Shown piece by piece: positions 19,468 to 28,471 of a DNA stretch of 64,000 bases. Position numbers and translations under genes: made by a program. Source of the DNA: an uncultured Bacteroidales bacterium (lineage in GTDB: Bacteria > Bacteroidota > Bacteroidia > Bacteroidales > F082); contig CAMYVD010000005.1 of the NCBI GenBank assembly GCA_947302205.1, positions 1-64,000 on the forward strand. Direction: 5' to 3'. How positions within the stretch are numbered: the first letter of the stretch is position 1; each line of letters starts with the position of its first letter. The notes below the pieces were generated by a model. It ran no database searches, was not told the origin of the DNA, and saw only the letters and a list, made by a program, of their open reading frames with translations.

Positions 19468-21075
19468 TTAGCGAATTTCAATTTCATCAAACAATTCTTT
19501 GGCGTATAATATCCTTTCACAACGGCCCATGGTGCTACCGAAATTGTAAAATGAGGAAATCACACCTATTAACCTTCCGTGCTTGTCAAACACTGGTGAT
19601 CCACTTGTTCCAGGAATTACCTCACCTTGAAGGTCTATGGTGTACCTCTCCGGCTGCCGTGAAACCAACACCTCATTAATCTTCGGATATAGACCGCTAT
19701 CCCTCAAATTGTGCCTGATTCCTGCAGGATAACCAATGTAGTAATAGCGTTTCTTCATAGGCACAACGTGTTCCTTCTTCAAAACGGAATTGTTTAAATT
19801 AAACATTTTCGTCACTGAGGGAGGCGTTATTCCTGAATTTAATTGAAGCATTGCTATGTCAACTTCTTCATCCTTTGCCTTAGCAATAATTGAGCATCTT
19901 TCAAATTCATCAATGCTGGAATACCGTCTGTTGGGATATGCAATGGCGACATAATCCTGTTTACCAGACCAAGTGGGAAGCAAATTCGCGTATCTACTAA
20001 AGGCTTCTTCCAACTGCCTTTCGGACACTCCTTTTTTTAACAGTATTGCCGCTGCAATACTAGCATAACAAGTTGGTTCACTTCCAGAAAGAAATTCATC
20101 AAAGCTCTGATTTCTCAGATTTATCATTATTTTATTTATCTCATCTTGTTCACTCTTACTGGCGGTCTTCCATGGAGCTGCAACATGACGATTGGTTATC
20201 ATCTTACCGTCTTTGCTAACGAAAAACGCCGTTGCCTCGCCCACAATAGGCCCATAATCACCTATATCGGTAAAGCCCATTTTTCCATCTGAGTCCACAC
20301 CAATTCCATATTCCGATGGATAAGGGATACCGTATCGATTACAGAGGGGAATAAACGGGTCATTCTCAAATACAGCGGTATAGTGATAGAATGAGAGCAC
20401 ATAAACCACCGAAGGAACAAATTCACTTGGATCAACTATTCTTCCACCACAGCCAGGTTTTTCAACATCAGATGGCGTTATAATCATCATCACCAACGCC
20501 ACCACAGCGGCAATTGCTGCAATGCCACCACCAATTTTCAACACCATTTGCCAGGGATTAATCGAAATGTATGGCTTCAAGTCAATCGGGACACCACCCA
20601 CCACAACATCGTCGCCACGTTTCACGCGCACATTCTGGTGTGACGCAATGCGCTTGCCGTTGATGGTAGTACCATTCAGGCTATGATCTTCAATAAAGGC
20701 CCGACCATTTTTGTCAATCTTCAAAGTGGCATGGAAACGGCTCACCGTATTGCCCGTCACCTGGATATCGTTATAGCGCATGTTGCTTCCGATACCGTAG
20801 ATCTTCTTGAACATGCTGTTGTTGGCTGGTTGAGGCACCGATGCCCACGACAGTTCCGTATCGCCAAAGCGGATAAGGTCGCCACGGCGCACGGGCACCG
20901 ATGCTCCCTGCTTTATGAGTTGGTTATTAACGTAGGTGCCATTGGTGCTTCCCTTGTCTTCAAGTAAAATGTCGCCATTATTGAGCATGATCAGCTCAGC
21001 ATGGAGGGCACTGACCCTCTTGCTATTGAGTACAATATCACATTCTTGTGAACTGCCAATTTTCAGTAATCTCAT
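19468..21075 (-). CDS. FHA-FHA-TM-trypsin-like serine protease
   Basis: Two FHA domains (STNGTYVNN; SLNGTTINGKRI); TM; protease motifs TNRHVAAPW, VDIAMLQL, IPGTSGSPVFD. Confidence 0.88.
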   Translation of the reverse strand: MRLLKIGSSQECDIVLNSKRVSALHAELIMLNNGDILLEDKGSTNGTYVNNQLIKQGASVPVRRGDLIRFGDTELSWASVPQPANNSMFKKIYGIGSNMRYNDIQVTGNTVSRFHATLKIDKNGRAFIEDHSLNGTTINGKRIASHQNVRVKRGDDVVVGGVPIDLKPYISINPWQMVLKIGGGIAAIAAVVALVMMIITPSDVEKPGCGGRIVDPSEFVPSVVYVLSFYHYTAVFENDPFIPLCNRYGIPYPSEYGIGVDSDGKMGFTDIGDYGPIVGEATAFFVSKDGKMITNRHVAAPWKTASKSEQDEINKIMINLRNQSFDEFLSGSEPTCYASIAAAILLKKGVSERQLEEAFSRYANLLPTWSGKQDYVAIAYPNRRYSSIDEFERCSIIAKAKDEEVDIAMLQLNSGITPPSVTKMFNLNNSVLKKEHVVPMKKRYYYIGYPAGIRHNLRDSGLYPKINEVLVSRQPERYTIDLQGEVIPGTSGSPVFDKHGRLIGVISSFYNFGSTMGRCERILYAKELFDEIEIR

Positions 21076-21111
21076 GACTTATCTGATTTTGATGGTTTAC
21101 TATTCAATTAA

Positions 21112-22056
21112 TTAAAACACCGGCCTTTCAGGTTCAACTTCTTCTTCCACTTGTTTGTCTCCACCTTGTCCCCCTTGGCCGTTTTCTGCGTTGCTATTTC
21201 CACCGCCGCCTATGGGTTCCCATTGGGCATAAAGAGTAAGGTCTTCCTTCAAGTTGACAGTGGCTTCGTTTTCGTAAGAGGTCTTTCCATCCTCTGTTTT
21301 CCAACCCACAAACTTGTAACCCTTGCTCTCGTAAGTACACTTCGGCAGCTGAGTGTCAACACCCTCTGTCACGACAAAGTCCTCCATTGGGTTAAGTACT
21401 TTTTGCTTTTTCTTGTTATTTGGATTAAAGCTTACCTTATGGGTCTTTTGTTCCCATTTTGCATAAAGAGTAACGTCATTATTGATCACCACAATTCCAC
21501 GATCTTCGTATTCGACTTCATCGCCTTCCGCTTTCACTCCCCAGCCTTTGAAGTTGTAGCCTTCACGTGTGAACTCGTTGCCAACCAAGCCAAACTTTTG
21601 GCCTTTGTTAACTCTTTGTTTTTCCATTTTGCCCTGACCACCATTTGCGTCAAAAGTAATAGTGCAGGCAAGGGTATCAACAACAACTGGATTATCTAGT
21701 ATCTTGTCACCATGATGAATGATTTTGGGGATGAAAATGATGCAAGCAACAGCGATAACGGCCACAACAAGACCAATGATGAGATAGGTCAGCCATTGGT
21801 TCGACTTAGGAATGATATTCCAGTCAAGGGTGCTAACATGGGCGAAGGAAACGGAATCCTTGCGCGAGACAGGGACAGGCACATTTGAAGAAATACGTTG
21901 TCCATTGATGTAAGTACCATTGGTACTCAGGTCAGTGATAGTCATCTTTCCAGATGACAATACGGTTAAAACAGCATGACGACGGCTGATGACATCCGTG
22001 TTGTCATTCAGAACGATGTCACAGCCTGCTTCTCTTCCTATTGAATAACTTTTCAT
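21112..22056 (-). CDS. FHA-TM-Listeria/Bacteroides (InlB B-type) repeat protein
   Basis: IGREAGCDIVLN...ISRRHAVL...STNGTYINGQRI; TM; TITFDANGGQGKMEKQRVNKGQKFGL...FTREGYNFKGWGV. Confidence 0.85.
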   Translation of the reverse strand: MKSYSIGREAGCDIVLNDNTDVISRRHAVLTVLSSGKMTITDLSTNGTYINGQRISSNVPVPVSRKDSVSFAHVSTLDWNIIPKSNQWLTYLIIGLVVAVIAVACIIFIPKIIHHGDKILDNPVVVDTLACTITFDANGGQGKMEKQRVNKGQKFGLVGNEFTREGYNFKGWGVKAEGDEVEYEDRGIVVINNDVTLYAKWEQKTHKVSFNPNNKKKQKVLNPMEDFVVTEGVDTQLPKCTYESKGYKFVGWKTEDGKTSYENEATVNLKEDLTLYAQWEPIGGGGNSNAENGQGGQGGDKQVEEEVEPERPVF

Positions 22057-22068
22057 GGTATGATATTT

Positions 22069-23085
22069 TTAATTCTTTTGCGATTTGACCAGTTTTAATA
22101 AAGCACTGCCATTGGAATAAACTACTATGGTATCCATTTCTTTTGGCGTCTCTATGGAAAGAGAGTCAACTAGAATAGAAGTAACCTCTTTTTGTGCCTC
22201 TAGTTTCTTGTTTTTTGAACATTGTGACATATTGGTGACAAGGCTTGCTAAAAGCAATGCAGCAATGCCGACAAGGATGAATTTGTTTCTTGTACTCATT
22301 TTTTCCTTCAATATTGAGTTTTGTTTCGTTTCGATGATGGCTATTGTTAGGTTATCGTGACCACCACCATTCCTTCTTCCTTCCCCATCTACTTGGGTGG
22401 CGAGGTCATCGACGGTTTGACCCACGTTTTTACTTTTGGAAGCTTTCAGTATCAATTCTTTTTCGGGCATCGTACCATGAATTCCATCTGTGCAAAGCAT
22501 GAAACGATCCCCTTTTTCGTAAGCTCTTTCGGTGATGTCAATTTCTAGCTTTGCATCAAGGCCAAGTGCACGAGTAATGACATTGGACTGATCAGAGAGG
22601 CGCGCCTGTTCCTCGGTGATGACTTTTTCCTTCACCAGACCGAATACAAGAGAGTGGTCAAAAGTGCGGAACACTTTACGATGACCACGTATCTGATAGA
22701 CCCGGCTGTCTCCCACATGAGCGACAACAGCCGATTCCTTATTAATTAAAAGAGCCGTGCAAGTTGTTCCCATGCCTTTCAATCTCGGGTTCTCCTCCGT
22801 TGCGGATACTATCGCAAGATTGGCACGATGTATTGCCTTTAACAGAGCATTGGATGGCGTTTCATCATCATTGGCATCCAAAACCCCGTCAATGATTTCT
22901 TTCACGGCTGTGCTTGAGGCAGTCTTGCCCCCCGGCCCGCCGCCCATACCATCGCATACAGTGACCAACAAGCCGAATTTGGTATCCGCAAAGCCAAACG
23001 AGTCTTGGTTCTCGCTTCGTCCACCTTGCCGAGATTCACCATATCCGATAAAAGGTTGTTCTGTGTCTATTTTATGTAATTCCAT
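22069..23085 (-). CDS. PP2C-family Ser/Thr phosphatase with C-terminal TM segment
   Basis: NQDSFGF, CDGMGGGPGG, VGDSRVY, CTDGIHG, GGHDNLT; TM FILVGIAALLLASLV. Confidence 0.93.
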   Translation of the reverse strand: MELHKIDTEQPFIGYGESRQGGRSENQDSFGFADTKFGLLVTVCDGMGGGPGGKTASSTAVKEIIDGVLDANDDETPSNALLKAIHRANLAIVSATEENPRLKGMGTTCTALLINKESAVVAHVGDSRVYQIRGHRKVFRTFDHSLVFGLVKEKVITEEQARLSDQSNVITRALGLDAKLEIDITERAYEKGDRFMLCTDGIHGTMPEKELILKASKSKNVGQTVDDLATQVDGEGRRNGGGHDNLTIAIIETKQNSILKEKMSTRNKFILVGIAALLLASLVTNMSQCSKNKKLEAQKEVTSILVDSLSIETPKEMDTIVVYSNGSALLKLVKSQKN

Positions 23086-23097
23086 TTGTTCTTTGTT

Positions 23098-24033
23098 TTA
23101 TGTCTTTTTAGAAAACACGCTCTTTATACGTTGCCAAAGGCTTGGGGGTGGTCCTATTGCGATATTGATAGCATCACGGAATTCAGCAGCCGTCTGATAA
23201 CGTTTAGATTGTTCCTTTTCAGTAGCTTTACGTAACACTTGCATCAAACGCTTTGGTACCATAGTACTATTGGGTAAAGGATCACGCACCTGACGTGTAA
23301 GGGTTTCCATCTCACTATCACTATCGAAAGGATTGTAACCAGCCAGCAATTCATAGAAAGTGACACCCAATGCATAAATATCTGTCGCCGCATTGATAGG
23401 CAAGCTCTTGTTCGCATCCCGAATAACTTGTTCTGGAGCAGCATATTGCGGTGTACCGATAAAGCCAAACTGAGAGAACTTGTTCCCGCCACTCATACGG
23501 GCGATGCCCAAATCCATTAATCTGGCATTTGACTCTTCCTCAATCATTATGTTTGATGGCTTGATGTCACGGTGGATGATACCATTGGCATGTATATATT
23601 CCAAAGCGTCAAGCACTTGGCATATACATCTTGAAAGCGTCTCAACTTTCTGTGGCCCTTCGGGGAGTTGCTTGGCAAACTTATCAATATCCTGCCCTGA
23701 CACAAACTTGCTCAACAGCCAAATGGGGCCTCTGTCAGGATACACCATGCAGCAGCCTATCATCTCAATAAGATTCTGATGACGAAAAGCCATCGACGAC
23801 TCCAAGCGGGCCCGCTCACGGATGATGGGAATGTTGACATACTCATCCTTCACACGCTTAATGGCAATCTGCTCGCCTGTCTTAACGCGATAGCCACGCC
23901 AAACCGTTCCCATCGCGCCACTGCCCAGAGGTTCCTCCAAAGGATTGTAGCAATACCATTCCCGCTCCACAAAGAGGTAGAGATAAGGGTCGCCTTTGCG
24001 TTGGAATACCGTTTTTCGTTGGATTTGGGGCAT
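23098..24033 (-). CDS. Soluble Ser/Thr protein kinase
   Basis: GSGAMGTVWRG, IAIKR, HRDIKPSNIMI, DLG, APE; no TM segment. Confidence 0.9.
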   Translation of the reverse strand: MPQIQRKTVFQRKGDPYLYLFVEREWYCYNPLEEPLGSGAMGTVWRGYRVKTGEQIAIKRVKDEYVNIPIIRERARLESSMAFRHQNLIEMIGCCMVYPDRGPIWLLSKFVSGQDIDKFAKQLPEGPQKVETLSRCICQVLDALEYIHANGIIHRDIKPSNIMIEEESNARLMDLGIARMSGGNKFSQFGFIGTPQYAAPEQVIRDANKSLPINAATDIYALGVTFYELLAGYNPFDSDSEMETLTRQVRDPLPNSTMVPKRLMQVLRKATEKEQSKRYQTAAEFRDAINIAIGPPPSLWQRIKSVFSKKT

Positions 24034-24045
24034 GAAAATATGTTT

Positions 24046-25653
24046 TTATTTCCTTGGCTTTTCGCGATTCTTTCCTGAAACAGCTTTTAACTTCTCTTTT
24101 ACTGCCAGATAATAAGGATTACTCTCGTTTACTCCAGTCAACTTCTTTATTTCATCAAAACAATAATGAGCACATTCCCATTTTTTCATGTTACATCTTT
24201 CTGTCCACATATAATCACAACCAAGCTCATACAAAAGAACGGGGTCGTCTTCTTTTATTTCGAAAGCATCCATGAGCAATTCGTGTGCTTTAACATTGTC
24301 AGTTTCTACACCGCAATTCTTGCGCATAGTTTCCCAATTTTTGTCGTAAAACTCATTTCCTTTATTACCTGGAACTGCTTTGGGGTCGAAATAAATCCTA
24401 CTCATCAGGAAAATGGCTTCATAGTTGTTTTCCTCAACAAGTTGTTGAAGCATATCGAAGCCACTCTTTGCGGTGTTTGCATCCATAAGAAGTTCTTTGG
24501 CCCTGTCTACCGAAGCGGAATCAGCCACTGAGACGGGTTCTTCCACAATAACTTCTTCCTCTACAACATCAGGTACAGGTTCTTCAACAACTTCTTCCTT
24601 TGGATCAACTACAACACGCTGCTTAGGCGACCTCGTGACGAAATACACAACTATTCCGATGACCGCTAAACAAGCAGCCAAAATGCCAATCCATTTTCCA
24701 ATCGGTGTAGGATCCACTGGCGTTTCTGCAATCCATCTATCAAGATCCACGCGGAATTCAGCAGCAGATTGGTAGCGCTTTTTTTGGTCTTTTTCCGTGG
24801 CTTTTTCTATGATTTTGCGTACCGTCTTATCTTCAATCTCCTTTAAAGGAAGCTTCTCGCTTTTCTGCTTTTCGCATACTTCAAGGTGTGAGCCTTCAAA
24901 AGGAAGATGACCCGTAATCAGTTGAAAAAGCATGATTCCCAATGCATACACATCGGTGGTATAGCTCTGGTGTTTCAGGTCACCAAGGATCAACTCTGGG
25001 GCTGCATATTGAGGTTTGCCGATAAACTGTCCGGGAGTAGTCAACGACTTTCCATTGGTATACAGTTCGTCCATCTTTTTGGCGATGCCAAAATCAATCA
25101 GCTTGACTTTTCCATCGGAGGTCACCATGATGTTCGATGGGTCGATGTCGCGATGTATGTAGCCTGCATCGTGCAAAGCCATGATTCCTGACAATATACA
25201 GCGGAACACTTCTCCAGCAAAAGCCTTACGGTTTTCCCTGTAGTTATGAAGCAAACGCTCGGCTGTAGGATTGGGGTTACCGTCATGGCTAGTAGTCCGC
25301 CCTTCAAGTAACTCGTCAAGATTGATTCCATCCAGCAACTCGCTGACGACATGGTAATGGGTTACATAACTATCATGGGTTTCCACAAAATCAATCATTT
25401 CGACGAGGTTGTCATTCTTGAGGCGTATGGAAGCCTCGCGCCGCGAACGCTTAATGGCATGTTCCGGAAGATCCTCTAACAGGCATTTTATGGCAACTTC
25501 ACGCTCCTTTCGCGATCCATTGCTTCCTTCTTCTACCTGGACGCCACGAAACACTCGTCCCATTCCTCCCTCGCCAAGCGGTTTTTGGCTTGGGTCAAAT
25601 TCATAATGAATATTTGTTTCGCCGTTTCCGTTTTGCAATCTGATTATCGGCAT
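24046..25653 (-). CDS. Transmembrane Ser/Thr protein kinase with TPR/Sel1-like helical C-terminus
   Basis: GEGGMGRVFRG, VAIKC, HRDIDPSNIMV, DFG, APE; TM WIGILAACLAVIGIVVYFV. Confidence 0.9.
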   Translation of the reverse strand: MPIIRLQNGNGETNIHYEFDPSQKPLGEGGMGRVFRGVQVEEGSNGSRKEREVAIKCLLEDLPEHAIKRSRREASIRLKNDNLVEMIDFVETHDSYVTHYHVVSELLDGINLDELLEGRTTSHDGNPNPTAERLLHNYRENRKAFAGEVFRCILSGIMALHDAGYIHRDIDPSNIMVTSDGKVKLIDFGIAKKMDELYTNGKSLTTPGQFIGKPQYAAPELILGDLKHQSYTTDVYALGIMLFQLITGHLPFEGSHLEVCEKQKSEKLPLKEIEDKTVRKIIEKATEKDQKKRYQSAAEFRVDLDRWIAETPVDPTPIGKWIGILAACLAVIGIVVYFVTRSPKQRVVVDPKEEVVEEPVPDVVEEEVIVEEPVSVADSASVDRAKELLMDANTAKSGFDMLQQLVEENNYEAIFLMSRIYFDPKAVPGNKGNEFYDKNWETMRKNCGVETDNVKAHELLMDAFEIKEDDPVLLYELGCDYMWTERCNMKKWECAHYCFDEIKKLTGVNESNPYYLAVKEKLKAVSGKNREKPRK

Positions 25654-25668
25654 AGCTCAATGATCTTA

Positions 25669-26391
25669 TTACATTGCCTCTGTCTTGTGCTTGTTACCTC
25701 CAAACATGGGCTCGCCATCCATCGCGTTGGTAGCCTTAGAGGCATGGTTCGGGTCGAAGTAAGGAGTATCTTGACGATTCGGTTTATAGGGGGAATCATT
25801 ACCCTCATCCCATGGATCGTTGCTTTCCACTGCCTCAACTGAAATGAAATTTTCAGCCTTCTTAAGTCCAAGTACCCTCACATCAAACAAAATCAACATG
25901 CATTCATAGTTGCTTCCAAATCTAAGAATGTCACCGTTCTTGCACTCTTCTGTGCGTCCATAAATGACTCGCTTGCCATTGATGAAAGTGCCATTCTTCG
26001 AACCTTTGTTTTCCAAAACCGCCACGGTCTCGTTGGGATTGGTGTATTGCTCGATTACCAATGCGGCGTGTTCGCTCGACACAGAACCTTCAAGCAGGTT
26101 AATCATGTTGGCTGAATCAGCAGTATTCCTTCCTATGGTGTTTTTCCCAATATAAAGGGGCCAATACTCACCATAAGGAGTTTTAGAAACAGAAAACAGG
26201 AAACCTACTATCGGATCGTGTGGTACATCCGCCTGCTGGCCGTTTTCTACACTTTCTATTCCTGGAAAACGAGTGGCTTTGGAATCGTTTCTTTTCATTT
26301 CATCATCGCCATTGGAGACAAACATATCCCGATTGTAAGGATTGTTTGCGGCATTATCCATTCCTGGAAATCTTGTCTTGTTTTGTGACAT
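25669..26391 (-). CDS. FHA-domain protein with duplicated N-terminal TRFPG(M/I) motif
   Basis: IGRNTADSANMINLLEGSVSSEHAALV...NKGSKNGTFINGKRV; KTRFPGM and ATRFPGI. Confidence 0.88.
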   Translation of the reverse strand: MSQNKTRFPGMDNAANNPYNRDMFVSNGDDEMKRNDSKATRFPGIESVENGQQADVPHDPIVGFLFSVSKTPYGEYWPLYIGKNTIGRNTADSANMINLLEGSVSSEHAALVIEQYTNPNETVAVLENKGSKNGTFINGKRVIYGRTEECKNGDILRFGSNYECMLILFDVRVLGLKKAENFISVEAVESNDPWDEGNDSPYKPNRQDTPYFDPNHASKATNAMDGEPMFGGNKHKTEAM

Positions 26392-26402
26392 AGTATTAAG
26401 GA

Positions 26403-27551
26403 TTATTTAGGTTTTCTGATTTCTTGTACTTTGATGTAACTGTGTTTTCCAGTCGCATCGGTCTTTTCATTGATAATATTAATCTTTGATATAGTTTCCG
26501 AACGCGCTAATTGACGCAAATAATAGAGTGCTGACTCATTCTTAAGAATGGTAGTGCCATTCCTGCCAACCATTACCACTTTTGCATTTGAAGTGAAGTA
26601 CTTGTCCGCCACATAGTTCCCTTGTTTCAACCGCCACTCTTCCGTATGAGAGGCATCCAACAGTGTGGCCATCTCACTGGCAAAATCAGGCTTGGCAGCG
26701 ATGACAGGCGGTGCAGGTGGGGTTGGAGTTGGCGCGGGAGGAGTTGGCGTGGAACTCGGTTTCAGATTTATTTCATAATAGGGTTCTTGAATCTCAACAG
26801 TTTTCGTCTTGTCTTTAACTATGGAGGCAGCCGTTCCCAAAACTTTTTCCCATGTGGCTGGTATTTCACCTCTACACGCTTTATACAATGCCGTTCCGAA
26901 AAACGCATCGGAGAAAAAACCGCCTATTGCATCATTTCCCAAGGAACATTGCCCCTTTTTGCAACCCGTTGCGGCAACCAAACCCTTGTTATCAAGGAAC
27001 AGCTTACGATAACAGCGCGCCATATCCTTGTCATACACGATCATTCCTCCGTTTCTACTCATCAAGCTTTTGGCTACCACTCCCGGACCGACAGCGTTAC
27101 AACAGTCAGCCATCACCAAGGTGAAACGTGCTCCTTTGGCTTTTAGTTTTTCGATGACAGTATGCACGGCGACGAACTTGTCCTGTTCATAACCACTGTA
27201 TTTCAGGCACATCTGAGGGAACTCGCTTTTGTCTTGGCTTGAACGGGCACCATGACCTGAATAGAAAAACAGGATAATGTCATCCTTATTACATCTCAGC
27301 GAATTCAGCGTGTTCATAAGGTTTTCGTTTGAACAATCATTTCCTTTTCCGCTATAATACTTTATCCCATAATCGAGATATGCGGCTATCAAGCCTGTCT
27401 CCTGCTTAACGCGTTCATAATCCACTTCGCAACTAATACCAATTTTTTTATCGATGGTATTGCTGAAATTGATCACATGAACTGTTTGGGCAGATCCATT
27501 GCCAAGGATAAAAAAGGAAACAACAAATGCCAGTAGTAAAACTTTTTTCAT
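26403..27551 (-). CDS. Secreted caspase-like (peptidase C14) protein
   Basis: Signal peptide; His motif ILFFYSGHGARSS and Cys motif VMADCCNAVG; Pro-rich linker TPTPPAPTPTPPAPP. Confidence 0.88.
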   Translation of the reverse strand: MKKVLLLAFVVSFFILGNGSAQTVHVINFSNTIDKKIGISCEVDYERVKQETGLIAAYLDYGIKYYSGKGNDCSNENLMNTLNSLRCNKDDIILFFYSGHGARSSQDKSEFPQMCLKYSGYEQDKFVAVHTVIEKLKAKGARFTLVMADCCNAVGPGVVAKSLMSRNGGMIVYDKDMARCYRKLFLDNKGLVAATGCKKGQCSLGNDAIGGFFSDAFFGTALYKACRGEIPATWEKVLGTAASIVKDKTKTVEIQEPYYEINLKPSSTPTPPAPTPTPPAPPVIAAKPDFASEMATLLDASHTEEWRLKQGNYVADKYFTSNAKVVMVGRNGTTILKNESALYYLRQLARSETISKINIINEKTDATGKHSYIKVQEIRKPK

Positions 27552-27567
27552 ATTGATTACCGATTAT

Positions 27568-28095
27568 TTATTCAGGTTTAACAAACAAATTGCAAAAGCG
27601 CTCTATCAATTCACAGTCGTGATAGTTGTAGCTCAGTTGACGCTCACCATCGTATATGATAGTCCACGTGTGGTCTGATAAAGAGATGAGCACATGGACA
27701 ATGTTCTTCTTTTTCTGAAACTCAAATTCAAGAACAGGGATGTATGGTGCCCTTATAATAATGGAGTCATTTTTGTAATTCTCTTTATTTGCAACGAGTG
27801 CGAACTGAAGAACCCCTATCATTTGCGGTGACAACCTGCCAACGAGTTCATCACGCACCCAATGAGATTCAACTTCGAAATCGCCAGGTTCCACTTCACT
27901 CTTGCCCTTTAAGGTATAACAAGTTACTCTGTTCGGGTTGAACAGCACTTCCGACACGGTTTCACCTAAAATGGCTTGGACCGTAGAATCAGGCTGAAAG
28001 CTTCTTAAAGATGGTTTTTTGCCGAATTCTCCACCAAAAGCAAGGCAAAGCATACTTGGGAAAAGAATTGCCAACAACAACAGTTTTTTTATCAT
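27568..28095 (-). CDS. Hypothetical secreted protein
   Basis: Signal peptide MIKKLLLLAILFPSMLCLAFG; collinear with the cluster. Confidence 0.6.
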   Translation of the reverse strand: MIKKLLLLAILFPSMLCLAFGGEFGKKPSLRSFQPDSTVQAILGETVSEVLFNPNRVTCYTLKGKSEVEPGDFEVESHWVRDELVGRLSPQMIGVLQFALVANKENYKNDSIIIRAPYIPVLEFEFQKKKNIVHVLISLSDHTWTIIYDGERQLSYNYHDCELIERFCNLFVKPE

Positions 28096-28210
28096 AAAAT
28101 ATTGGCAGTTTTTATCCTGTAGCCAGCAGTTTTGTTATTTTGTTTCAAAAATCGGTAAAAAACCAATTACTGCGAATCATATATGTATCGGGGCTGAGAC
28201 ATGTAGCAAC

Positions 28211-28459
28211 TTAACTACACTCCTTTGAAACATCTTCGTTTTTCGATTTACGCCGGGTGATTTCCTCTGAATATAATCTGAAAAAGTCTTGTTCGAGAAT
28301 AACAGAAAGGCGCAACAAAACGCCCGAATCTATGGTAGGAGAACAGAAAATACGATAGACGTGAGTCCTATGGCAACCTAATTCACGAGATAGCCCGACA
28401 ACAGACATTTGCCGCTGACGCATTGCTTTTTTGATTTCACTGCCTATATGTATCGACAT
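28211..28459 (-). CDS. Small helix-turn-helix DNA-binding protein
   Basis: MSVVGLSRELGCHRTHVYRIFCSPTIDSGVLLRLSVIL HTH pattern. Confidence 0.75.
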   Translation of the reverse strand: MSIHIGSEIKKAMRQRQMSVVGLSRELGCHRTHVYRIFCSPTIDSGVLLRLSVILEQDFFRLYSEEITRRKSKNEDVSKECS

Positions 28460-28471
28460 GTTCTAAAGTAG

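Noticed and set aside
19468-27551. T6SS-type FHA/kinase/PP2C regulatory locus or CBASS/caspase defence
   Set aside because: No Tss/Hcp/Vgr-like genes, nucleotide cyclase or other recognised defence core in the window; kept only as an analogy.
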